From Nocardia sp. CY41 (GTDB lineage Bacteria; Actinomycetota; Actinomycetes; Mycobacteriales; Mycobacteriaceae): 64,000 bases of DNA. The notes beneath the pieces were generated by a model, which saw only the letters and a program-made list of their open reading frames with translations, did no database searches and had not been told where the DNA came from. Where the stretch lies: NCBI RefSeq assembly GCF_009829325.1, contig NZ_VUOS01000018.1, forward strand, positions 62,001-126,000. The letters are read 5' to 3'. The translations under genes and the position numbers were made by a program. This document shows, one piece after another, positions 9,686-17,910 of the stretch; position 1 is the first letter of the stretch; each line of letters starts with the position of its first letter.

Positions 9686-10421
9686 CGCGATGCCTGCCGG
9701 GCCGCAAGTACTTCTCCGCGCACAGCGTGAGCAGGAAACGCACGCTGGTCGCCACGTCACGGGTGCGCATCTTGGACGCGCCCGCGGTGCGGTTGAGGAC
9801 GTGGATCGGCACCTGCTCGATCCGGAAGCCATTGGCGGCGAGAATGTAGAGACTTTCGAAGAAGAAGGAGTATCCGGTCGATCGGACGCGATCGAAAACC
9901 GCCACCGGAACGACGTCCAGCCGGTAGTATCGGAACGCGCCGGTGGCATCGTAGGGCATTCGCAACAGTGTCACGGTCAGAAAATGCCCGACCCGGGTGA
10001 GGACCTTGCGGAAGGGAGTCCAGTCGGCCAGGCTGTCCTCTTTCAGATACCGCGATCCGACCACGACGTCGAACCCGGCAGCGGCGGCGCGCAATGCCGG
10101 AAGATACGACGGCGGATGCGCGAAATCGGAATCCATCGTGATGATGTGCGCGTATCCCTGCGCGTAAGCCCAGCGGATACCCGCCTGGTGCGCGGAGCCC
10201 ACGCCCTGACGGCCGTCCCGGTGCAGCACATGGATGCGGGGTGCGTGCTGTCGGGCCAGCTCATCGAGCAGATTCCCGGTGCCGTCCGGGGAATTGTCGT
10301 CGACGAACAGGACGTCGAAATCGGAGCCCTGTTCCAGGATCTGAGCGAGCAACGGGCCCACGTTGCGACGCTCGTTGTACGTCGGAATCATTACCAGAGT
10401 TTTTTCGGAGGCCGCGCTCAT
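9663..10421 (-). CDS. Polyprenol-phosphate glycosyltransferase (DPM1-like, GT2)
   Basis: Moves a sugar from an NDP-sugar, usually GDP-mannose, to polyprenol phosphate at the inner face of the membrane. The 252 residues form a GT2 catalytic domain: IPTYNE near the N-terminus, VDDNSPDGT for nucleotide binding, DSDF for metal, and the family-typical GSRY and YSFFFE segments. There is no C-terminal membrane domain. It is the only gene between 1 and 20545 on the minus strand. It faces gmd across an 86-bp promoter gap and overlaps the SDR 3' end. With the GT-C enzyme at 16154-17722 it completes a lipid-linked sugar route; the sugar carried may be mannose or the cluster's GDP-6-deoxysugar. Confidence 0.88.
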   Translation of the reverse strand: MSAASEKTLVMIPTYNERRNVGPLLAQILEQGSDFDVLFVDDNSPDGTGNLLDELARQHAPRIHVLHRDGRQGVGSAHQAGIRWAYAQGYAHIITMDSDFAHPPSYLPALRAAAAGFDVVVGSRYLKEDSLADWTPFRKVLTRVGHFLTVTLLRMPYDATGAFRYYRLDVVPVAVFDRVRSTGYSFFFESLYILAANGFRIEQVPIHVLNRTAGASKMRTRDVATSVRFLLTLCAEKYLRPGRHRVTSPAHR

Positions 10422-10507
10422 GCAATCGAATTCTAATACCGGCGGCGACCGAAAGATAGGTATTGCCCGCTTTTTGGCTACCCGTTAGTCTCGGGGTTGG
10501 AGGTTTG
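10422..10507. promoter_or_regulatory. Divergent promoter region, GT2 gene and gmd operon
   Basis: An AT-richer 86-bp gap between two divergent starts. It holds the arms AATACC (10435-10440) and GGTATT (10459-10464), an inverted repeat with an 18-base spacer. On the minus strand TATTAG lies about 12 bases before the GT2 start, which has no clear ribosome site. On the plus strand GGAGG precedes the gmd ATG. No regulator can be assigned. Confidence 0.45.
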
Positions 10508-11530
10508 ATGAGAAAGGCGCTGATAACCGGCATCACGGGCCAGGACGGGTCTTATCTGACGGAATTCCTGTTGCAGCAAGGATATGAGGTGCACGGGATT
10601 ATCCGGCGTGCCTCGAATTTCAATACCGATCGGATAGACCACCTGTATTCCGACACGCATTCCCAACGCCGGCTGTTTCTGCACTACGGGGATCTCATGG
10701 ATTCCAGCAGTCTCAACCGGATCCTGGAGGACGTGCGGCCGGCCGAGATCTACAACCTGGGCGCGCAATCGCACGTGCACATCTCGTTCCAGATCCCGGA
10801 GTTCACCGCGGAGACCAACGCGATCGGCACGCTGCGCATCCTGGACGCTATCCGCAAGACCGGCATCGCGACCCGGTTCTACCAGGCCTCGTCCTCGGAG
10901 CTGTACGGCGGGCTGCACGACGTGGCGCTGAGCGAGCAGACACCGTTCCATCCGCGCTCGCCGTACGCCGTGGCGAAGCTGTACGCGTACTGGATCACGG
11001 TGAACCACCGCGAGGCCTACGGCATGTACACGGTCAACGGCACCCTGTTCAACCACGAATCACCCCGGCGCGGGGAGGTTTTCGTGACCCGCAAGGTGAC
11101 TCGCGGCGCGGTGCGCATCGCGCAGGGCAAACAGGACAAGCTCTTCATCGGCAACCTGGATGCCCGCCGGGACTGGGGATACGCCAAGGAGTACGTCGAG
11201 GCGATGTGGCTCATGCTGCAACAGGCCGAGCCCGACGACTACGTCATCGCCACCGGCGAGACACACAGCGTGCGGGAGCTGTGCGAGACGGCCTTCTCGG
11301 CCACCGGTGTCGAATTGGTCTGGGAAGGAACCGGTTTGGACGAGAAGGGGATCGACCGGCGGACGTCGCGGGTGCTGGTCGAGGTCGATCCGACCTATTT
11401 CCGGCCCGCCGAGGTGCATCATCTCACCGGTGATCCGAGCAAGGCGCGCGAGAAGCTCGGATGGGAACCCCGTACGAGTTTCACCGAACTCGTCGAGTTG
11501 ATGGTCGCCCACGATATGGAGAACGCGTGA
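10508..11530 (+). CDS. gmd: GDP-mannose 4,6-dehydratase
   Basis: Converts GDP-D-mannose to GDP-4-keto-6-deoxy-D-mannose. The 340-residue product has every Gmd landmark: GITGQDGSYL for NADP binding, SSSELYG with the catalytic residues, YAVAKLYAYW with the YxxxK pair, and NHESPRRGEVFVTRK. The ATG at 10508 is chosen because GGAGG lies just upstream and the family begins at this point; an in-frame start at 10463 would add 15 unrelated residues. Its stop overlaps the next GTG. Finding this enzyme rather than RmlA/RmlB shows that at least one of the cluster's sugars is GDP-linked, as in polyene mycosamine pathways. Confidence 0.96.
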   Translation: MRKALITGITGQDGSYLTEFLLQQGYEVHGIIRRASNFNTDRIDHLYSDTHSQRRLFLHYGDLMDSSSLNRILEDVRPAEIYNLGAQSHVHISFQIPEFTAETNAIGTLRILDAIRKTGIATRFYQASSSELYGGLHDVALSEQTPFHPRSPYAVAKLYAYWITVNHREAYGMYTVNGTLFNHESPRRGEVFVTRKVTRGAVRIAQGKQDKLFIGNLDARRDWGYAKEYVEAMWLMLQQAEPDDYVIATGETHSVRELCETAFSATGVELVWEGTGLDEKGIDRRTSRVLVEVDPTYFRPAEVHHLTGDPSKAREKLGWEPRTSFTELVELMVAHDMENA

Positions 11531-12780
11531 CGCAAACAGTGGCGGTGCAGGCCTGCCGGGTGTGCGGGAACACCCGGCTCGAGTCGGTGGTCGATCTCGG
11601 CACCATGGCGTTGACCGGGGTGTTCCCGGCCACCGATCCGACCGAGGTGCCGCGCTACCCGTTGGAGTTGGTGCGCTGCGTGCCCGAGAGCAGCGCGGAG
11701 TGCGGGCTGGTGCAGTTGCGCCACACGGCCGATTTCGACGAGATGTATTCCCCCGGCTACGGATACCGCTCCGGGCTGAACCGCTCGATGATCGACCACC
11801 TCGCCCACCGGGTGGCCCGCATCCGGCAGCGGGTGCCGTTGTCGCCGCAGGATCTGGTGATCGATATCGGCAGCAACGACGCGACGCTGCTGCGCGCCTA
11901 CCCGGAAGGGTCGGCGACGATTGTGGGCATCGACCCACTGGGGGAGAAGTTCCGCCGGTTCTATCCACCGCACGTGCGGCTGGTCACCGGGTACTTCACC
12001 CGCGAACTGGCCGAATCGGTGCTGGAGGGGCGACGGGCCAAGGTGATCACCTCGATCGCCATGTTCTACGACGTGCCGAATCCGCTGGAATTCATGGGCG
12101 CGGTGTACGACAGTCTCACCGACGACGGCGTCTGGGTGCTCGAACAGAGCTATCTGCCCGCGATGCTGGCCACCACCTCCTACGACACGATCTGTCACGA
12201 GCATCTGGAGTACTACACCCTCGACCAGATCGAGTGGATGGCGCGGCGGTGCGGATTCGTGGTGCTCGAGGTGGAACGCAATGCCGTCAACGGCGGCAGC
12301 TTCGCGCTCACGCTGGGCAAGCGTGGGGTTGCCTCGGCTGCCGATGCCGCGGTGCTGGACCGGATGCGGCAGGAGGAGTCAGCGCTCGCGCTGCACACCT
12401 CCCAGCCCTACGCGGACTTCGCCAAACGGGTCGACCAGCACCGCGAACAGGTGCGCGATTTCTTCGACCGCTCTCGTAAGGCCGGTCTGCGCACGCTCGG
12501 TTACGGCGCCTCCACCAAAGGCAACGTGGTGCTGCAGCACTGCGGGATCGGCCCGGAGGACCTGCCGTACATCGCGGAGGTCAACGACGACAAGTTCGGC
12601 AAATTCACCCCGGGCAGCGCGATCCCGATCGTCTCCGAGGCGCGGGCGCGGGAGCTGGCGCCCGACCAGTTCTTCGTGTTGCCCTGGCATTTCCGCACCA
12701 TGATGCTGGAGCGGGAGAGCGCCTTCCGCGCCGCGGGCGGGCGGCTGGTGTTCCCGCTGCCGGAACTGGACGTGGTGTGA
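11527..12780 (+). CDS. Sugar C-methyltransferase with N-terminal zinc-binding domain (TylC3-like)
   Basis: SAM-dependent methylation of a sugar carbon, in this family C-3 of an NDP-4-ketosugar. The 417 residues comprise an N-terminal zinc-binding module (CRVCGN, followed by Cys residues near 51 and 59), a central class I methyltransferase domain (VIDIGSNDATLL) and the family's C-terminal domain (GYGASTKGNV). The GTG start overlaps the gmd stop, so the two are translationally coupled. Methylation at C-3 would give a branched sugar such as a mycarose-type or evalose-type residue. Which nucleotide sugar it accepts cannot be read from the sequence. Confidence 0.9.
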   Translation: MTQTVAVQACRVCGNTRLESVVDLGTMALTGVFPATDPTEVPRYPLELVRCVPESSAECGLVQLRHTADFDEMYSPGYGYRSGLNRSMIDHLAHRVARIRQRVPLSPQDLVIDIGSNDATLLRAYPEGSATIVGIDPLGEKFRRFYPPHVRLVTGYFTRELAESVLEGRRAKVITSIAMFYDVPNPLEFMGAVYDSLTDDGVWVLEQSYLPAMLATTSYDTICHEHLEYYTLDQIEWMARRCGFVVLEVERNAVNGGSFALTLGKRGVASAADAAVLDRMRQEESALALHTSQPYADFAKRVDQHREQVRDFFDRSRKAGLRTLGYGASTKGNVVLQHCGIGPEDLPYIAEVNDDKFGKFTPGSAIPIVSEARARELAPDQFFVLPWHFRTMMLERESAFRAAGGRLVFPLPELDVV

Positions 12781-12781
12781 G

Positions 12782-13729
12782 ATGACCGTCGTCGTCACGG
12801 GCGCGGCCGGGCAGGACGGCACGCTGCTGTCGGATCTGCTCGCCGCGCGCGGCGAACGTGTGCTGCGGATCGGCCGCGCCGGCCCTGTCGACATCACCGA
12901 CGCGGCCGCGGTCGAGGAACTGATCGCCACCGAACGCCCCGCGCAGGTGTACCTGCTGGCGGCGGTGCAGCACTCCTCGCAGGACGACCACGGCGACCCA
13001 CACGAACTGGCCCGCGCCTCACACCGGGTGAACACGCTGCCGGTGCAACACTTCGCGGAGGCGATCGACCGGCACCGCACCGGAACCCGGCTGTTCTACG
13101 CGGCCTCGTCGCATATCTTCGGCTCCGACGCCGCCGCGGTGTGCGACGAGCGCAGCGGGCTGCGACCGGACTCCATCTACGGCGTGACCAAGGCGGCGGG
13201 CCTGCTGGCCTGCCGCGCCTACCGCGCCAGGGGCGTCTTCGCGGCGGCGGGGATCATGTTCAACCACGAATCGCCCTTGCGCGCGGAGAAGTTCGTCACC
13301 CGCAAGATCGTGCGCGCCGTCGCCCGAATCCAGCGCGGCGAGACCGCCACGGTGGAGGTGGGCAGGGTGGACGCGGGCGCCGACTGGGGATACGCGCCGG
13401 ACTACGTCGAGGCGATGACACGGATCCTGGCCCTCGACGAGCCGGACGACTTCGTCGTCGCCACCGGCGAACACCACACGGTCGCGCAGTTCTGCGCGGC
13501 GGCGTTCGGCATGGCCGGACTGGACTGGAACGACCACGTCCGCGAACGCTCCACGGTGCTCACCCGCAGCGGGCAACCGCTGGCGGGCGACGCGACGAGG
13601 CTGCGCGAGCGGAGCGGGTGGCGTCCTTCGGTGGATTTCCACGGCATGGTGCGCGCCATGCTCGTCGCCGAGGGCGTGCGCCTGGTGGAGGAATCGAGGC
13701 CGGTGCGCACCGGCGGAACGGATGGATGA
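12782..13729 (+). CDS. Gmd-like SDR, candidate GDP-4-keto-6-deoxymannose reductase
   Basis: A 315-residue extended SDR that is clearly a paralogue of gmd: GAAGQDGTLL, ASSHIFG, YGVTKAAG and NHESPLRAEKFVTRK match the corresponding Gmd segments. It is about 25 residues shorter than Gmd and has SSH where Gmd has SSSE, so the dehydratase Glu is replaced. Such paralogues next to gmd often reduce the 4-keto group (Rmd type) to give GDP-D-rhamnose; that is the inferred role. The start lies 1 base after the C-methyltransferase stop, and its own 3' end overlaps the O-methyltransferase start by 8 bases. Confidence 0.8.
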   Translation: MTVVVTGAAGQDGTLLSDLLAARGERVLRIGRAGPVDITDAAAVEELIATERPAQVYLLAAVQHSSQDDHGDPHELARASHRVNTLPVQHFAEAIDRHRTGTRLFYAASSHIFGSDAAAVCDERSGLRPDSIYGVTKAAGLLACRAYRARGVFAAAGIMFNHESPLRAEKFVTRKIVRAVARIQRGETATVEVGRVDAGADWGYAPDYVEAMTRILALDEPDDFVVATGEHHTVAQFCAAAFGMAGLDWNDHVRERSTVLTRSGQPLAGDATRLRERSGWRPSVDFHGMVRAMLVAEGVRLVEESRPVRTGGTDG

Positions 13730-14915
13730 CGTGACCTTGAACGACGAGAATGTCCTCGCCGCCCACTTGATCTCCGTCGCCGACGGTGTCTACGAGGAGA
13801 CCGCCGCGCGGATCGGCGAGATCGGCACCGAGACCGTCGCCGACGCGGTGCTGAAAGAGATCGCCTGGCGCGCGAACTACGGTCCCCGGCCCGGACAACC
13901 GGTGACGGCGGTGTTCGAGCTGACCCACGACGGCAAGCAGCTGGACTATCTGCTCACCGTGGGCGCCGACGACCCCGCCGTCGCTCCCGGCACGCTGGAG
14001 GATCCGTGGCTGGTGGTGCGGCAGGATCTGGTGGAGCTGCTGCGCGCGGTCTACGGCCCGCCCGACGCCGCGCTCGGCACGCGCGCCATCGCGATCAAGG
14101 ACGAGCCGGGGCCGGGCAGCTTCGCCCCGGACGATCCGTGGCGGCTGGCCCGCGACGCCGCGGCGGTCGCCGCCGACCGCATCGTCACCGCCTGCCGCCC
14201 GCACCACTACGACCTCAACGCGCTGTCGCTGCACTTCGGTTCGGACAAGTGGGGCGGACACTGGTACACCCAGCACTACGAGCGCCACTTCGCGCCCCTG
14301 CGCGACAGCCGCGTGCGCGTCCTCGAACTGGGCATCGGCGGATACACCGCGCCCGATGTCGGCGGCGCCTCACTGCGGATGTGGAAACAGTACTTCCGCC
14401 GCGGCCTGATCTTCGGGCTGGACTTCTTCGACAAGTCCGGCATCGCCGAGCCCCGCCTGCAACCGCTGCGCGGCGATCAGGGCGATCCGGTGTTCCTCGA
14501 CGGGCTCGGCAGCTCGCTCGGACCGTTCGACATCATCATCGATGACGGCAGCCACATCAGCGGCGACGTCATCGCCTCGTTCCAGGCGCTGTTCGCGCAC
14601 CTGCGACCGGGCGGGCTGTACGTGGTGGAGGACACCCAGACGTCCTACTGGTCGGGCTGGGGCGGCAGCAGCACCGCCACCGACGATCCGGCCACCACCA
14701 TCGGCTACCTGAAAACCCTGGTGGACGGTCTGCACCAGCAGGAATTCGAGAAGGAATCCGGCCGCGCGGCAGGCGCTTTCGACGACTGGATCGGGGCGCT
14801 GCACTTCTACCACAACATCGTGGTGATCGAAAAACGCCGCAATGCCGAGCAATCGGCTCCATCATGGGTGCCTCGGCACACCAATCCGATGGAGTGGATG
14901 AAGCCGAAGGAGTGA
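13722..14915 (+). CDS. Sugar O-methyltransferase, MycE-like
   Basis: A SAM- and metal-dependent O-methyltransferase of the macrolide/anthracycline sugar class, whose characterised members methylate a sugar 2-hydroxyl (MycE). The 397 residues have an N-terminal MycE-type domain (about 1-150) and a catalytic domain with FGSDKWGGHWYT, VLELGIGGY for SAM and IIDDGSH, where acidic residues bind metal. The ATG at 13722 overlaps the previous gene by 8 bases. In a cluster making a GDP-rhamnose-type sugar, 2-O-methylation of that sugar is the likely job, before or after transfer. Confidence 0.88.
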   Translation: MDDVTLNDENVLAAHLISVADGVYEETAARIGEIGTETVADAVLKEIAWRANYGPRPGQPVTAVFELTHDGKQLDYLLTVGADDPAVAPGTLEDPWLVVRQDLVELLRAVYGPPDAALGTRAIAIKDEPGPGSFAPDDPWRLARDAAAVAADRIVTACRPHHYDLNALSLHFGSDKWGGHWYTQHYERHFAPLRDSRVRVLELGIGGYTAPDVGGASLRMWKQYFRRGLIFGLDFFDKSGIAEPRLQPLRGDQGDPVFLDGLGSSLGPFDIIIDDGSHISGDVIASFQALFAHLRPGGLYVVEDTQTSYWSGWGGSSTATDDPATTIGYLKTLVDGLHQQEFEKESGRAAGAFDDWIGALHFYHNIVVIEKRRNAEQSAPSWVPRHTNPMEWMKPKE

Positions 14916-14919
14916 TCGG

Positions 14920-16098
14920 ATGAAGTTTATTGTCGTGCCGGTGCCCTCGTCGGGACACCTGCTGGCGATGGTGCCGTTCTGCTGGGCGCTACGGCTGGCC
15001 GGCCACGAAGTGCTGGTCGCCTCACGCAACGACGTGACGGCCACGGCGCTGCGCTCCGGACTCAACGCGGTCGAGCTCACCGCGCTGAACGTGCCGATGG
15101 ACCAGTTGCGCACGCAGGTGAATCCGGGCATGTTCCCGCTTCCGCTGTTCGCCGACCGCGACCGGTCCAGCGGACAGGGCCTGTGGCAGGTCGCCGCGCA
15201 GAACTGGCACAACCATGCCCGCCAGTACCTCGAGACGTTCGCGGAGGTGGCCGCCGACTGGCAGGCCGACATCGTGCTCACCGACCCGCTGGCCACCATC
15301 GGCCGTGCGCTCGGCGCCGAACTGGATCTACCGGTCCTGGTGCACCGCTGGGGAATCGACCCGACCGGCGGGCCCTTCACCGAACGCACCGCAGCGCTCG
15401 CCGCCGAGGCGGGCACGCGACTGGCCGATCCGGTGGCCGTGCTCGACATCTGCCCGCCGCGGCTGCAGGCGCCCGACGCCGCGGCGGGCATCCCGCTGGG
15501 GTACGTTCCGTTCAACGGCACCGGCGCGTTGCCGCCGTGGCACCACGCCGAGCACGGCCGCAAGCGGATCGCGGTGTGCATGGGCGGCAGCACGCTGGGC
15601 CTGACCGGGCCGCGACCACTGGAGTCGGTGCTCGCGGCGCTCCGCGCCATCGACGACGCCGAGGTGGTCGTCGCGCTGTCGGCACGCGACCGGGCCACGG
15701 TCGGCGAATTGCCCGGCCATGTCCGGGTCGTGGAAGAGGTTCCACTGAACCTGTTCCTGCCCGGCTGCGATCTGCTCGTGCATCACGGCGGCTCGACCAC
15801 CGGCCTCACCGCGGGGTGGTTCGGGTTGCCGCAACTGGTGCTGCCCCAGATGTTCGACCAGTTCGACTACGCCCGCGGCGTGGTACGCAGCGGGGCCGGG
15901 CTGGCCGCCGAGACCCCCACCGGCCAAGGCGACATCGAAGCGCTGACCACCTCGATCCGCGCGCTGCTGCGCGAACCGCACTTCCGCGCCGCCGCCGAAC
16001 AGATCGGCGCCGACCTGCGTGCCGCTCCCGCCCCGGGCGAGGTGGTGTCGCAGATCGTTCCGCTGCTGGCCGAGCACACCGCAGCAGCGACCAGATAG
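14920..16098 (+). CDS. GT1 glycosyltransferase (macrolide-type, UGT fold)
   Basis: Transfers an activated deoxysugar to the polyketide in the cytosol. The 392 residues form a GT-B fold: an N-terminal acceptor domain beginning MKFIVVPVPSSGHL and a C-terminal donor domain with HHGGSTTG, the family's nucleotide-binding signature. It lacks the auxiliary P450-like partner gene that DesVII/EryCIII enzymes need. It starts 4 bases after the O-methyltransferase stop. As the only soluble glycosyltransferase in the cluster, it most likely adds the first sugar. Confidence 0.9.
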   Translation: MKFIVVPVPSSGHLLAMVPFCWALRLAGHEVLVASRNDVTATALRSGLNAVELTALNVPMDQLRTQVNPGMFPLPLFADRDRSSGQGLWQVAAQNWHNHARQYLETFAEVAADWQADIVLTDPLATIGRALGAELDLPVLVHRWGIDPTGGPFTERTAALAAEAGTRLADPVAVLDICPPRLQAPDAAAGIPLGYVPFNGTGALPPWHHAEHGRKRIAVCMGGSTLGLTGPRPLESVLAALRAIDDAEVVVALSARDRATVGELPGHVRVVEEVPLNLFLPGCDLLVHHGGSTTGLTAGWFGLPQLVLPQMFDQFDYARGVVRSGAGLAAETPTGQGDIEALTTSIRALLREPHFRAAAEQIGADLRAAPAPGEVVSQIVPLLAEHTAAATR

Positions 16099-16153
16099 AC
16101 CGTCCGCGCGGCCCGACCCGGGCGACGCGGGAACCGAAAGCCGTAGGTTGCAG

Positions 16154-17722
16154 ATGATATCCAGGACATGGACCCGGTTCCGTGGTTCGCTCGACTACTT
16201 CGCCGCGATGTACGCGGTGTTCGTCGTCGGCATTCTCGTCCCCGTGGTGATGATCGTGCTCTCGCTCACCGGCCTACCGGGGCCGGTGACCGCGGTGCTC
16301 GGTGTCGCGTGCGCGGCGGTGTTGTTCGTGCTGTTCGTGCCCACCGTCCCCCACGAGTGGCGGCAGGTGATGCGCGGCAAACCGATCGTGGTGCGGCTGC
16401 TGTGGAGCGTGGTGATCCTGCTCGTGGTCGCGGTGCTGGCGCGGCTGACGCAGTTCATCCTCGACGCCGACAACGTGGACGCCTCGCTGTCGGCCGACGA
16501 CGACTTCCTGGTGAAGAAGACCCACCTGTCGGGTTACATCAGCGGCGCGCTCATGGCCGAACACGACCCGGCCGGTCTCTACGACCGTCACCGCTACGAA
16601 TCGCCCCAGGCGGATTCGGTGCTGCCCGCGGTGACCCCGCAGGATCGCGACGCCTACCTCTACCCACCGCCGTTCCTGCTGCTGCCGCGGTTGCTGCTGC
16701 TGTTCAGCCATGATTTCGCGACGTTGCGGGCGCTGTACTACGCGCTGTACGTGGCGATCGTGCTGGTGGCCATGTTCGCCATCGCCCGCTGGATCGGCGG
16801 CAGGCAGGGCGGGGTGCTGGCGGCGCTGACCCCGGTGGTGTGGCTCAGCCTGCCTACGTTGGCGACCGTGCAGATCGGCAATATCCACGTACTGGCGCTG
16901 TATGTCGGCGGTGCGGGCGCCATGGTCCTGTTCCAGCTGCGGCGCAACATCTTCGGCGGCGCGGCGCTGGCGTTCGCGATCATCGCCAAAGTGTCCCCGG
17001 CGATCCTGCTGGTCTACCTGCTGGTCCAGCGACGGTGGCGGCCCGCGGTGTGGACCGCGGTGTTCGGTGGGCTGTATTCGCTGGCCACGCTGGCGATCTT
17101 CGGCTGGGAGCCGTGGCGGCAGTTCCTGTCCGACGGCACCTGGCAGCGGCTGGCCAGTGGTGAGTTCCACCAGTTCGTGCTGGTGGAACGGGCCAACCAG
17201 CTGGTCAACTATTCACCGTTCGGGCTGCCGTACAAGGCGAACATCATGGGCTGGGACATCGGCGATCCCGTCGGACCCGCCCGCGTGATCACCAACATCT
17301 ACACCTTGCTGCTGCTGATCTTGGTGGCGGTCACCGCGATTCGCATCCACCGGCGGCTGTCCGCCGGGGCCGAAGGGCCTCGGGTACGCGCGGAGCAGCT
17401 GGCCATCTGGCTGGCGGTGCTGACGCTGGCGTCGTTCCGCGCCCCGTTCGGGCCGTGGGTGTACATCGCCGTCGGCGCGGTGTGGATGCTGGCGGTCTAC
17501 GCCGGACTGATGCGCGGCGGCAAACGCACCGTCGCCCTGCTCACCGTGGCCTGGCTGATCATCGCGGTCTACAACGAGAACGTCTACTTCACGCTGGTGG
17601 CGCAAACGGTCGTCTACGTCGCCTGCTTCGTCGTGGCCTGGCGGGCGAGCGCGGGCACCGAGCCGGAACCCGCGCCACCGCAGGAAGACACGCACCAGAC
17701 CGAACGGGTCGGCGCGGCATGA
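16154..17722 (+). CDS. GT-C membrane glycosyltransferase (DUF2029/GT87-like), polyprenol-phosphate-sugar dependent
   Basis: An integral membrane transferase of 522 residues with about 10-12 hydrophobic segments. It resembles mycobacterial alpha-mannosyltransferases that use polyprenol-phosphate mannose as donor on the outer face. Its first extracytoplasmic loop carries an acidic run (SADDDFLVKK), as expected for the catalytic loop of GT-C enzymes. The ATG at 16154 follows a weak purine-rich site; the frame upstream runs into the GT1 gene. The pairing with the GT2 enzyme at 9663-10421 argues that the second sugar is attached after export. The stop overlaps the first ATG of the repeat element as ATGA. 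Confidence 0.86.
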   Translation: MISRTWTRFRGSLDYFAAMYAVFVVGILVPVVMIVLSLTGLPGPVTAVLGVACAAVLFVLFVPTVPHEWRQVMRGKPIVVRLLWSVVILLVVAVLARLTQFILDADNVDASLSADDDFLVKKTHLSGYISGALMAEHDPAGLYDRHRYESPQADSVLPAVTPQDRDAYLYPPPFLLLPRLLLLFSHDFATLRALYYALYVAIVLVAMFAIARWIGGRQGGVLAALTPVVWLSLPTLATVQIGNIHVLALYVGGAGAMVLFQLRRNIFGGAALAFAIIAKVSPAILLVYLLVQRRWRPAVWTAVFGGLYSLATLAIFGWEPWRQFLSDGTWQRLASGEFHQFVLVERANQLVNYSPFGLPYKANIMGWDIGDPVGPARVITNIYTLLLLILVAVTAIRIHRRLSAGAEGPRVRAEQLAIWLAVLTLASFRAPFGPWVYIAVGAVWMLAVYAGLMRGGKRTVALLTVAWLIIAVYNENVYFTLVAQTVVYVACFVVAWRASAGTEPEPAPPQEDTHQTERVGAA

Positions 17723-17910
17723 GCGGTCAGGCCCGGAGGCGGCAGCGAAGCGTGACCACGCAGGGCCCCGCTCATGCCGGAATCGGACACAGCATGAGCG
17801 GTCAGGCCCGGAGGCCGCAGCACAGCGTGACCACGCAGGGCCCCGCTCATGCCGGAGACGGATACGGCATGAGCGGTCAGGCCCGCGGGCAGCGGAGAGG
17901 GAACAGATGA
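17716..17910 (+). repeat. MIRU-like tandem repeat, two 75-bp units plus a 42-bp partial
   Basis: Units start at 17719, 17794 and 17869. Each full unit begins with an ATG inside GGCATGAGCGG, and the same bases return as CCGCTCATGCC about 52 bases later (first unit 17716-17726 against 17768-17778), giving an 11-bp perfect stem. Because 75 is a multiple of three the array stays open in one frame. The left end overlaps the GT-C stop as ATGA and the right end overlaps the monooxygenase start as ATGA. This layout, at coupled start-stop junctions, is what is described for mycobacterial MIRU elements; no sequence identity to MIRU is claimed. Confidence 0.82.
17719..17910 (+). CDS. Small repeat-encoded ORF, 63 residues, possibly translated for coupling
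   Basis: The ORF consists of two 25-residue copies (MSGQARRRQRSVTTQGPAHA and a variant) and a 13-residue tail. It is basic, low in hydrophobic residues and has no recognisable domain. It opens on the GT-C stop and closes on the monooxygenase start, so ribosomes could pass through it. A function as a protein is unlikely; keeping the downstream genes coupled is the simpler explanation. Confidence 0.35.
   Translation: MSGQARRRQRSVTTQGPAHAGIGHSMSGQARRPQHSVTTQGPAHAGDGYGMSGQARGQRRGNR

Noticed and set aside
17716..17910. CRISPR-like reading of the 75-bp repeats
   Set aside because: The units are contiguous, have no unique spacers and keep an open frame, so they are a simple tandem element.
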